From Glebionis coronaria (taxonomy: Eukaryota > Streptophyta > Magnoliopsida > Asterales > Asteraceae): a stretch of 64,000 bases of DNA. The notes below the pieces were generated by a model. The model did no database searches. It had not been told where the DNA came from and worked only from the letters and a program-made list of their open reading frames with translations. Position 1 is the stretch's first letter. Each line of letters opens with the position of its first letter. Shown one piece after another: positions 11,698 to 23,095 of this stretch. A program made the position numbers and the translations under genes. The stretch spans positions 501,216,792 through 501,280,791 of the forward strand of contig CM046882.1 of the NCBI GenBank assembly GCA_025667525.1, in the 5' to 3' direction.

Positions 11698-14609
11698 AAT
11701 ATATATTACAATATAAACCTATGACCGAACATTCTTGTTTGACTCAATATTTTGAGGCTAACAGAATTGATCAAGAAATTTATCACAAGATTAATCGTTT
11801 TTGGTTATAGAAACTTGATTGGTATCTATTTTTAATTAAAAGCATGTAAAAAGATAAAAATATTAAGCTACGTAAAATACTTACTATTGCTAAAAACAAA
11901 TTGCAATTACCACAAATTAAGCAAAAAGTACAACTATTTAAAGCACGTAAATAGAAAAATTAAATGCAAATACGAAGCTATAAAAATGCAAATTCTAAAA
12001 ATACCCCAAATTTAAAATCTAAAAATGCCAAAAGATTAAAAATATTTTTTATTATATTTAGAATTTTTTAATAATTTTTTATTTTATTAAAACTATTTAA
12101 TTAATTAAAATTAAATTAAATTTTGAAATTAAAATTTACTACTAAACCGGATAGAAAAACAAATTAGCCCAACCCACTAATTTTAATCCACCAAGCAAAT
12201 AAACCCGAGTCCAAACTAGCCCAACTCGTAGGCCCAGCTCAGCTGCGTTTTGGGCCAAAACTGAATAAGGGAAGAAAACTTGGACTGCTATGCATATGCT
12301 ATTTGTGCCAGAATAAAATATAGCAGAAAGAACAAGGACAGGTTGCAAATACACAAAGAACTTATATAAAAACGGGCTTAAAGACTAATAAGCTATATCT
12401 AGCGTTCTACTTAACCAAATAAGCTCAAATAAGTTGCAAATGTTTTAAAATTCAAAATTACCTACCTAAAATTAATAAGAGCTTTTCTAATAAGCTGAAA
12501 CTCTCAAACACATTTTTCAATAAGCACAATAAGTTGTTTCTTTTTATCTAGCTTATTTTAAGAGGTGATTTTCACCAAACTAACTTATAAGCTGACAAAA
12601 CCAAGGGAATGTTTGATAGATTTAAAAACTTTCACTAAATAAGCCTGAAAAAAGCAAAAACCTAAAACAACTTATTTTTAAGCAACGTTGACTTTTTGAC
12701 TTTTATGAAAAGCTACCAAAAGCTCTAGATCTACTATTTAACTATGTTAAAGAAACTTTTGTGAAGACAATAAGCTAGAAGACCTCGTGATAAGCACTTT
12801 TGAAAAGCCAAAATCTATCAATTGAAAAAGTGAAAGAACATCTAATTTTGATCTGATTTTTAGGCTTATCTAATGGATATTAAGCTTAACAAATATCTAA
12901 GAACTTAAACCTGATACTATAAGCTATTCTATAAACCAAAAATCAAAACCTAACACTGATTACTGAAGTTTATATTAAGATCTAAAGATGACTGGTTATT
13001 AACTTTGCTGACAAAAACTCTTAAACCAATTTGCACAAATAAACTTGTTTGACTATGACTTGTACTAAAACTTTGACTGATTTAAGACCAATATTTGAGA
13101 GCTGAAATGATGCAAAAAAAGCTTAGAACACAAACCTCAAACACAAAATTATAGAATCTTAATCCAAACAACAGTTTATGAAGATTAAGCAAAATTTATC
13201 AAAGAGAAACCTAGATCTAGTGAACAAATGACTGAAACAGCAACACAAACACTAAAAAAATCAGCTAGGACATATCTAAGCAAAGTAATCAAGCAATAAC
13301 ACTTTTGATCATGCACTAACACATATGAACCTAAACAGCCTATGAAAAAGTAAACAAGGAACTTAAACCTTATATTCAGGCCTCCTTTGATGAAGATGCA
13401 GCCGAAACCTAACCTCCACTAACCTAATCTACCTTTAAGCAGCAACAAGCAATCACCATAACATACACATCTGGATCTGTGTGTTCAAATCTTGAATTTC
13501 CCTCCAAAATCTCCAAAAACTTCAATATAACACCAAACTTAACCAAACAAGTTCCTATAGCTTGTTTCCAATCTATATAACACTAACCAATCTAAACAAC
13601 AGCAATTCAAACAGTAGGTAAAGCTGGAAATTCAAAGACGATGATGAAAAGTAGCATAAACTGAATTTATATTAATAACTTGTGAATTTTGAGTACAAAT
13701 TTGAAAGGAAAATACAAATACTAAACTAACTACATGATTTAGCTAAATTCAGAGAAAATAAAGCTAAAATTAAAAGCTGGAAAGGGTATGTGAGGCATGA
13801 GGAGCATGGGGGTATTTATAGAGGATGAGAGAGAGTGAAGGTAGGTGGGTCTTCGTGTGGGTGAGGTATGGAAGGTATGAAGTGACAGGTGTGTCAGTTG
13901 TGACAACTAAAATGTCCAATTAAAGCTGGACACGTGGGTTAGGGTTTATCACAAATTGGGTGTTTTTGATTAGGTGAACGGCATGGATTGAGACTTGTTT
14001 CATTGGATTCCTCTTTCCAAGACGATCATTTTTCATGGTGATCATTAAGCTTGAAACAGCCTCCTTCGTCTTCTATGAATTGCTGAAGAGATAGCTTATG
14101 AGAGTGACACGTGTCACTCTCTTATTGGTTCTTTTCTGCTGACTGGTACTGAAAAAGTGGAATGACTTGGTGATCCGTTTGATACCATTTCTTGCAATTC
14201 TATTGGTTAGAATGTGTTGTAGTGGATCTTAATTTGTGTGAGGTCATTTCCTTGATTTCTATTGGTTGAAATGGTTTAGGGTATAAAAACTTTGTTTCTT
14301 TGGCAGTTTTGGTCCTTCCACTTTGCATTTCTTCATTTTTAGTCCTTGTCTTCAATATATCTTCTATTTAGGCCCTTTTTTACTTCCAAACTTTTGCACT
14401 TTTGGTCCTTTGACTTTGACTTTGACTATTTCTTTGCCTTTTCTTCGATAAAAGTTCGTGAATTCTCGTGTTTTATTCATTTATGATCTTTTGTACCTGT
14501 TTCACATAAAACCACGCGTAATTCCGACTTTTAATATATTAAATACACGTTTTGGTTTGGTTTTTCCTTGTTTTAAGTGGTAAAACGATAAATGTTTACA
14601 CACTTATTA
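11698..14609 (-). repeat. gypsy-A 3' LTR
   Basis: About 2.9 kb, collinear with 23096-25977 (for example, the shared run from 'atttatcacaagattaat' near 11775 and 23164 to 'gtttacacacttatta' at the right end). The LTR reads TAATAAGTGTGTAAAC at its 5' end on the minus strand, so the usual TG start is not visible. A TATA box (minus TATAAATAC) is at 13812-13820. The left boundary is approximate because the copies lose similarity there. No ORF of interest lies inside. Confidence 0.82.
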
Positions 14610-16643
14610 AATTCCCTATACTTGACCATTGCAATGTCCACATGCAATGTATAATTTTAAAGCAGAAACTTACATTTTTCATCATAACTAACCGATCTTG
14701 GCCTTTATTATAATATACTATTATTACTATAAATAAAGAAAACTTAACAACGATGAAAAAGATCAAAACTTTATAAAGGATATAACAATTCCCATTTTAC
14801 TTGAAATTGTTTGACGGAAGAAACTCGTACAGAAATCTAAGATTTAAATTAGGGCTTTTGGTGTCATGAATATTTATCACCCTCAAGTTTCACGTTCCCT
14901 ATACCAAGCGTAAAAACAAGATCATTGTAATTACAAGTTAGTAAAGCTAACACTTACTCATGTGGTTTAATTATTCACTTAGACCCCCTTATTCCTACGG
15001 TGTATCTCTTGTATTTTATTTTTGTCTTGAATGATCACGAGGATGCATTTTTTACTTATTTCGATAATTTATTAAGGCCAAAAATAAAGTAGGACGATTT
15101 AATCAATAGTTAGCTAAAGGAAAAAATCTTTCAAAACGGCTTCTCGAAATCTCATAAAGTTCATATCTTGGCATAACTCGTTTCACGATTTGAGACCTTT
15201 CTCGGACCGATATTTGGCATGTACATCAAACTTCAAATCTTGAGAGACGATCTTGAAATTTTGGTCTTCTCTTTATTTTGGTATACATCTTCATTTGGAG
15301 TGAGAGATGCTTCAAACGTTGACCACGACTTCTTCATTTATCCTTGTCGTTATTTAGGATTTTGATATACAACGATCCGCCTCCTTTTACTTGGATCTAT
15401 TTATCCTCATACCTTGTTAGGGTCTTTTTGGATAGACTTCTCCATGATCTTTATGGGGGTAATTCCTTCTCGTCGTGTGTCTTGATCCTTCATATTGATT
15501 TGGATTAATAATCTTCACATCATCTTAGGATTTTTAGAAAAAAAAAAGTGAATCCTCATGCCTTGTGAGTGCCTTTTTGGACTCGGATATCCTCATGTCT
15601 TGTTAGGGCCTTTTTGGATACGCCAATCTTCGTGTCCCGCTTCAATAAGTTATGCCTTGGCTATGAACTCTAATTAATCCCGAGCAACTTTTAAACAATT
15701 TTGGGCTAGAAGATATGCAATTTTTCAAATCGTACGACCTTATTTATTGAAATTATTTATTTGCAAGTGTTGGGAGAAAAAGCTTATAATTAACTCACAT
15801 AAGTTCATGAAATAATACGCAACTTATAATTGACTCTATCATTTCTCGTTCTCCACAATTTAAAATCTCAAAGAATGAGAATCGTGGATGCTTAACCTAA
15901 TAAACCAATTAAGGTCCATATGGTTAAGAATACTAGCTAGAGTAAACTCAAATAAGTAAACTTGGGTTGAGTCAAAATATTCACGACGAGCCTAATATAT
16001 CAAAGACGTTTAAACTTGTTAAAACTATTTTATTTATTAATTTATTTTTTTGACTTTATTCATTAAATGGAATATATACATATGATAGTGATGACAAAAG
16101 GAAAGGAGATAAAAGAAAGTAAATGAAAAATAATACTAGGCCAAAATTGATCAAAAGTTTTGAAAAACGTCGAAAAATATTAATTTTCTGGTTAAAATGA
16201 GGACATATTCATGAATAAAGCCCACTTAACTTCGATAGAAATCTCACCTACACTTAATATAAACATTGTCCTCAATGTTTAAGCATGTGGAAGTAAACTC
16301 CCCTACACTTAGAAAATCGTGCACGTTGTTTAAAATCAAGCTAAGGAAGAGATAACTAAAGTGATTACATTTATTCAACTTATTTGTATACAAGTATGAA
16401 TCACAATTTTTTAGATAGAACCGGTATCACTGGTACACGGGATCATGGGTCGCGTCAAAATCACCAAAAGTGGATCTTGATAGCACAAATCCCTACACAA
16501 CACCACAAAACACAACTTACTTGGCTCCCCCTACACTTATTGGTGGAAAAGGTGAAAAGGAGGAAAAGGGTAAAATCTAACCTAGTTATACCCCATGCTT
16601 GATTTATTTATCACGAGTCTCTAGCTCGACTCGATTTCCCAAA
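14610..16643 (-). other. gypsy-A 3' non-coding region with polypurine tract
   Basis: No gene is seen. Next to the LTR the minus strand reads AAGTATAGGGAATT, a polypurine-tract candidate (14611-14624) matching AAGTGTAAGGGATT in gypsy-B. Further right is the inverted repeat ACATTGTCCTCAATGT (16263-16278), also present in gypsy-B at 53263-53278. Three imperfect 28-bp repeats lie at 15405, 15554 and 15591. The region corresponds to 52911-54926 of gypsy-B. No env-like frame is open. Confidence 0.7.
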
Positions 16644-17900
16644 TTAATTCAAGTTAAACGTGGAGAGGGATGAAATCATCTCTTGAGATATGTCCTCTCT
16701 AAAGTACAACTTAACCCGTTGGCCATTCACCTTAAAATTTGGCCCATTTGGTTGAGCTAGCTCAATAGTGCCATAATGGAAGATTTGGGCCACGGTGAAT
16801 GGACTGGACCAACGGCTTTTAAGTTTTATCGAAAATATTTTCAACCGAGAGTTAAAGAGTAAAGCTTGATCACCAATGTGGAACTCTCGGTTCTTAATCT
16901 TAGCATCATGAATGAGCCTGGTCTTCTCCTTATAGATCAACGAATTCTCATAAGCCTTATTCCTAAGTTCATTAAGTTCATTGAGTTGGATTTTCCTAAG
17001 ATCACCGACTTTGTTTATGTCAAATTAGCCCATTTCAAGGCCCAATAAGCCTTATGCTCCAACTCAATGGGGAGGTGGCACGCCTTTCCGTACACAAGGC
17101 GATAAGGAGTACAACCTATAGGTGTCTTATAAGCGGTACGGAAAGCCCACAAAGCATCATCTAATTTATCGGCCCATGAGGCACGGTACTCTCCCACGGT
17201 ACGCTCTAACATTTGCTTAAGTCCACGGTTGGACACTCGGCTTGGCCATTAGTTTTAGGATGATACGCGGTGGAAAGTCGGTGATTGACACCATACTTAC
17301 CCATGACTCGTGCAAATTGATCATTGCACAAATGACACCCGCGGTCACTAATGATAGCACGAGGAACACCGAATGTAGAAAACAATTGATTTAAAAAGTT
17401 CACAACAACCCTCGCATCGTTAGTAGGTAAAGCCTTTGCTTCAACCCATTTTGATACGTAGTTAGCGGCTACGAGGATGTACTTGTTCCCTTTGGATGAT
17501 GGAAATGGCCCCATAAAGTCGATGCCCCATACGTCAAAGATTTCACACTCTTGAATGAAATTTTGAGGCATCTCGTCTTTATGTGTGATCTTGCCTTGTC
17601 TTTGGCAAGTATCACAATGCTTAAAAATTTCATCAACGTCATGATAAATGGTAGGCCAATAGAATCCAGAATCGAAAACTTTCTTTGCGGTGTAGTTAGG
17701 ACCAAAGTGACCACCAGTGGGTCCTTTGTGGCAAGCTTCAAGGATCTGTAAAGTCGTGGGCCCATCAACACACCTATGAATGATAAGATCTGCACATTGC
17801 TTAAAAAGATAGGGGTCATCCCAATAGTAGTGCGTAATGTCCTTAAAGATTTTTTTTTGTTTGTTGGGACGTTAACCCTTCGATAAGAACTCCACCCGCC
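16644..17900 (-). pseudogene. gypsy-A integrase, broken
   Basis: Pieces at 17206-17571, 17015-17236 and 16644-16940 lie in three different minus frames. They carry the start of the zinc module, the catalytic core ([13 protein letters not shown], then [10 protein letters not shown], then HPKTNGQAE, so D, D and E are present) and the C-terminal part ([29 protein letters not shown]). At least two frameshifts break it. Intact, it would insert the cDNA into the host genome. No chromodomain is seen, as expected for the Athila/Tat branch. Confidence 0.88.
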
Positions 17901-17902
17901 AA

Positions 17903-19310
17903 TCAGTTTGCAATGTCCGCAAACCATGGGGTATCATAAAGATTAGAATTAATAGACATTAAGGTCTCAAGGGGAAAATATTCATTAATCTCTTTGTTTG
18001 GAAGTTCCCCTTGATAAGGATCCTCAAGTCTACTTAAGTGATCCGCGGCTAGGTTTTCCGCTCCCTTTTTATCACGAATTTCAATTTTAAATTCTTGTAG
18101 GAGCAAAACCCAACGAAGGATTATCGGTTTAGCATCTTTCTTGGTCAACAAGTATTTCAAGGCGGAATGGTCGGTGTAAACGATGGTGGTGGAAAGCACA
18201 CGATAGGGGCGGAATTTCTCAAAAGCATACACTACGGCTAAATGATCTTTTTCGGTAGTGGTATAATGCAATTGATCCCCCATCATTGTCTTACTAGCAT
18301 AATGGATAGGTTAGAAGTTTTTGTTAACTCTATGGCCTAAAACCGCTCCTACCGCGAAATCACTAGCATCGCACATGAGCTCAAAAGGTAACTCCCAATT
18401 TAGAGAGACTAAGACCGTTGCCTTAGTTAATTTACCTTTAAGAGTTTCGAAAGAGTCGAGAAAATCTTGAAAAAAGATTAAAGGAGCATCTTTCTCAAGA
18501 AGATGAGTCATTGGTCGAGCTATCCTAGAGAAATCTTGACTGAAACGTCGATAGAATCCTGCGTTACCTAAAAAACTCCTAACTCCTTTGACGGTGGTAG
18601 GTGGGGGCAATTTAGCAATGACGTCAACTTTAGCACGGTCGACTTTGATACCGGATTTAGAAATTTTGTGACCGAGGAAGATGCCTTCTTTTACCATGAA
18701 ATGACACTTTTTCACACCGTTTAAGCATACGTTCTAAATTGGCAAGACAAGAAGAGAAAGAATCACCATAGAGCGAGAAATCGTCCATAAAGACTTCCAT
18801 AGTTTGTTCAACCATGTCATGGAATATTGCCATCATACACCTTTGTAAAGTCCCGGGAGCATTGCATAAGCCGAAGGTCATTCTTTTGTAAGCAAATGTT
18901 CCACAAGGACAAGTGAATGTGGTTTTCTCTTGGTCTTTTGGATCGATAGGAATATGAAAATATCTGGAGAAACCGTCTAAGAAACAATAGTAATCATTAC
19001 CCGCTAAACGCGCGAGCATTGATCCATGAAAGGAAGAGGAAAATGATCCTTGCGTGTGGCATCATTGAGTTTACGATAGTCGATGCAAACTCGCCAACCC
19101 ATGACAAGTCGAGTAGGAATTAACTCGTTGTTTTCATTGGGAACAACGGTTATTCCGCTTTTCTTAGGCACACAATGGACGGGACTAACCCACGGCGAAT
19201 CTAAAATATGGTAAATCATGCCGGCATCTAGAAGTTTGATAACTTCTTTCTTAATGCCTTCATAAATTTTTGGGTTTACCCTTCTTTGACTTTGGATTGC
19301 GGGTTTAAAG
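17903..19310 (-). pseudogene. gypsy-A reverse transcriptase and RNase H, broken
   Basis: RT is spread over 19004-19219 (WVSPVHCVPKK, WRVCIDYRKLND), 18657-19019 (FGLCNAPGTLQRCM and the active site VFMDDFSLYG) and 18311-18715 (GHKISKSGIKVDRAK). RNase H follows (FELMCDASDFAVGAVLG, YTDHSALKYLL) to 17903. The catalytic DD pair is intact here, unlike in gypsy-B. Frame changes between the pieces mean that no full-length protein can be made. Confidence 0.9.
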
Positions 19311-19317
19311 TCATCTT

Positions 19318-20570
19318 CTATGAGAATTTATGAGTGCAAAAGTTAGGATCAATTCCACGGATGTCGGAGATTTTCCAAGCAATTGCTTTCTTATTATTCT
19401 TAAGCACTTCAATAAGTCGAGATTTTTCATCCTCTTTTATGTCCTTAGCAATTATGGCGGGTAAATTATCATCTTCATCTAAGAAAACGTATTCTAAATG
19501 AGACGGTAAATCCTTAAGCTCTAAATCCGGTGGATTTTTGGTGGAAGGCTTAGTCAAATTTGGATCATCGTTCATAACTTCCTTAGGAGTAGGTGGAGAA
19601 ATATGATCCTCATTGAGAAATATCTCAAGGGTACGAATGTCTTCTTCCCAATCGGTGGGAGAATCGTCATAGTTTAAGTCCACGTCCCCTAAACTTGCTT
19701 CGAATTCTTGTAACAGAAAGTCACTTTCTCCAAATCGAGTCAATGAAGAAGCAATAGAAGCTACGGTGTCAACATGAGGTAAATGAGAAATCCCGCTCTT
19801 AAAGCCTCGTGAAAGTGTTCTTCACATGCTTCATCAAGCACATCAATTAAATTCACGGATTCGGGCTCAGCGGGAAGCTTAGAAAGTTTACCCATATTAA
19901 AAACGATTTTGTCATCCCCTACCCTCATGATAAGCTCACCCGCGGCTATATCAACCAATGTACGCCCGGTCCTCAATAAGGTTCGTCCCACAATTAAGGG
20001 AACACGGGCATCCATCTCACAATCGACTACAATGAAATTGGCAGGGAAACTGAATTTGTCGACTCCTACGAACACATCCTTGGCTATCCTCACCGGATAA
20101 GCAACTGATTGGTTAGCTAATTCCAAAGTCATACGAGTGGGGACTAGCTCGGGTAGATATAATTGCTTCCACATGGACAATGGCATAATATTGATACTCG
20201 CTCTGAGATCCGCCAAAGCCATACAATTCTCTACACCCGCGAAATTGCAAGGAATAAGGAATCGACCGGGGTCTCCTAGCTTAACCGGTAATTTTCTCAA
20301 AAGAACCGCGGAACAATTGTCATTCAATTGGGTTTGAGCAATGTCTAGAAGTTTTTCCTTATCACTTAAGAGATCCTTAAACATCTTAGCATACTTAGGC
20401 ATGTGAGCAAGAGCCTCGGCAAATGTGATATTAAAATTCAATTGTTTGAACATTTTTAGGAAGTTCGAAACTTGAATATCATCCTTATTCTTCAATTTAT
20501 CTTTCCTCAACCTTGATGGATAAGGTATATTGGGTTGAGATGAAGGCTTTGGAGTGGATTGCTCACTCAC
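19318..20570 (-). pseudogene. gypsy-A protease region and linker, broken
   Basis: The frame at 19761-20570 starts with a proline-rich, basic stretch, then a retropepsin-like domain: ENCMALADLRASINIMPLS around the active site and VPLIVGRTLLRTGRTLVD near its end. A second frame (19318-19743) carries the acidic linker that precedes RT and ends in AWKISDIRGIDPNFCTH. Athila-type proteases normally read D-L-G-A at the active site. Here Gly is Arg, a change also present in gypsy-B. A frameshift near 19750 separates the two parts. Confidence 0.82.
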
Positions 20571-21151
20571 GTCATTGGTTGGAGGAGGGGTAGAAATAGA
20601 AGGTGAAGGAATTGGTTTGGGAACCGAAGGTGTGGTATAAGATTGAGGAGAAGGGTGAACATAAGGTGTAGACGAAGTATTTAGGGGAGGTATCTCACAA
20701 GTAGAAGGTGAAGGAGGGTGGGTAGAAGTAGAAGGAATCTCGGGTCCTTGGTTATGAATGGTAGGTGGGGAAAAAGAAGGTTATTCGGTTGTCTTACTGC
20801 TCCTAGTAGTGATGGCATTCACGTTAGCCCTAGGATTGGTCTCGGTCTTAGAAGGGAGGGAACCTTAGGGTCGAAGGGTGTGCAACATTTGCATGAATTT
20901 CCTATCCATGGACTCTTGTATTTCCTTAAGCTTACGGTCTTGCTCATTAAGTTTTTGGAGAACTAATTCCATTTGGAGATTAGGCATATTGAACCCTTGA
21001 TTGTTAAACCCTTGATTTGGAAAACCTTAGTTTTGATATTGATTATAATTTTGAAAACCTTGATTAAAACCTTTGTCATTATAGCCTTTATTATTATTGT
21101 TAAACCCTTGGTTTTGCCCTTGAAAATTCTCTTGATTTTGATTAAAACCCT

Positions 21152-22325
21152 TTACATTTGAATTCCCTTGAAAACTACCCCGTTGTGGACCTTGGTTCCT
21201 AGTTTGGTATTGGGTATTTTGGGCGGGTGGGGTGGTCTTTGAGGAGCTACAAAACCCGGGGGAGCCAAATAGTTAGTGGACTTATAAGACAAATGGTTAA
21301 CATCAACATTCGGTTTAAAATGAACTCTCTCATTTTCATTGGTATTGTAAGCATAAACTTCTTGTTGTTGATTGTAAACCTTATCATAATTATAGTACGA
21401 ATGTGGTCCACCACAAGTCTCATACGTTTCACTAAGGGCGTGCACATGTCGAATAGGAGGGTTATCAACTCTTAAAGTAAGTTTTGTCACGATTGAAATA
21501 AGTTCTTTAATTTGATTGTTAACCTCACTATCACTAGCACTAGCCATAGTAGCCCATGCACTCTTGGTTTGAACTTTGGCTTTGTTTTTAATAATTTCCC
21601 AAGCATCGTTCATTGATTTTACAAGAATATTACCCCCGAAGCACTATTTAGTGAGTCTTGGTCATTCAAACTTAATCCATTGTAAAAAGTATTAATTTGA
21701 TGAACTTTAGTAAAACCATGTTGAGGACATTTTCTCAAAAGCTCCTTAAATCTATCCCAAGACTCACTAAACGTTTCCCCATATTTTTGTTCAAAGGTAA
21801 TGATGTCATTCCTTGAAGCGGTGGTCCGAGATGGGGGAAAGAAGTAGTTAATGAACTTGGTCTCTAAATCCACCCATGTGGTGATACTTTGGGGTGATTC
21901 CTTATCAAGCCAAATCCGGGCTTATCCCTCGATGGAAAAAGGAAAGAGTAACAAACGAATTTCCTCTTGTGGCACCCCCTTGTATTTAACGGTATTGGCC
22001 AAATGTAGAAATCTTTTAATATGAGGGTGTGGGTCATCATGAGTACGGCCTAACAATGGTGTAGCGGAAACCATTTGAATAAACCCGTTTTTAGTTTAAA
22101 ATTATTCGCTCCAATATAGGGCACCACAATCGCGTCATCATTTCCCTCAACGTGAGATTGCAAGATCTCAGTCATTGTTCGGTTATCCGTTGCCATCATA
22201 TCGTCAAAAACTCGATTCTCGGGATCGGCTTGATTAATGGTCTTTTTGTTCTTCTTCTTCTTTTTGGAAGAATTAGAAGTATTTGGTACACCACTTGGTA
22301 TGTGTGTACGCGAGCGAGTGCGCAT
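21152..22325 (-). pseudogene. gypsy-A gag, broken
   Basis: Three fragments in different frames: 22050-22325 (start MRTRSRTHIPSG, basic KKKKKNKK run), 21619-21873 (FINYFFPPSRTTASRND, ESWDRFKELLRKCPQHG) and 21152-21613 (CGGPHSYYNYDKV, LSYKSTNYLAPPGF). The same blocks occur in order in gypsy-B gag. The Athila-type Gag forms the particle shell. The conserved block with ARYWLD seen in gypsy-B falls in the broken part (21874-22050). The stretch to 20575 continues as a Q/N-rich low-complexity tail with stop codons. Confidence 0.88.
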
Positions 22326-22938
22326 ACAACTAAAACTGAGGAGTAAGGGGATTGCCCTTGTTGACTTTGAGAGGAAAGGGATTATCCCTCTCGAGGTTCG
22401 ATATCAAAAAGCTACAAAAATTATATACGTAATACTACTTGGGTGGCAAAACCCTCGATTAGCCTTCCTTCTAAAAATACTCACAAGTGAACGGGGGGAA
22501 TGAGGTGGCGCGAAGCACTTAAGTATCTAGCTTCCCTTAGACAGTCTTTTATAGCACGTCGCCTTTCTATTCACCTTAAAGTTCGTATTTTTCGAATTAT
22601 TGCTTAACGAAAGTATTTATCTATTTTTGCCTTTTATTTTGTTAGATCGATACACGTATATGGAACTAGAACGCCTCCAAATACGGGGTATTACAAGAAA
22701 TACTTATGGAAATATTGTATATTGGGGTTTATATACGTAATATCTATAGTAAAGAAAAAATCTTTTTTTTAAATAAAATATATTCACAATAAAAACAAGA
22801 GAAATCGAAATAATAAAAATAACAATACTACTTAATATTTTTGGTGTAATACTTTAGGAAAAGTATTACTTCTAGATTTTTTTACTTTTTTGGTGCAAAT
22901 CTTAGGAAATAATTTGTTTTGTGATTTTTTATTTTTTG

Positions 22939-22971
<33 letters not shown>

Positions 22972-23073
22972 TTTATATTTTTGATTTTTTTTAACAAGAA
23001 AAATAACGTTCAAAAGTGAACGGATACCAAAATCCAAATCGTCTCACGAAAAATCGTTAATCGTAACAAGATC
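22326..23073 (-). other. gypsy-A leader with a TA microsatellite
   Basis: Untranslated leader between primer site and gag. It contains an alternating TA run of about 28 bp near 22945-22971. The bases next to gag (22480-22560) are homologous to 44405-44480 of gypsy-B, including the 'gtggcgcgaagcacttaagta' block, so the leader is conserved between the two elements. Confidence 0.7.
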
Positions 23074-23091
23074 GAAGCGGCAGCGACGCCA
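23074..23091 (-). other. gypsy-A primer binding site (tRNA-Asp type)
   Basis: On the minus strand it reads TGGCGTCGCTGCCGCTTC, close to the complement of the 3' end of plant tRNA-Asp, which is typical of Athila/Tat elements. Several mismatches fit an old copy. It lies about 4 bp inside the inferred LTR end. Confidence 0.75.
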
Positions 23092-23095
23092 ATTT

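Noticed and set aside
22945..22971. TA dinucleotide run
   Set aside because: An ordinary microsatellite in a decayed leader; no sign of function.
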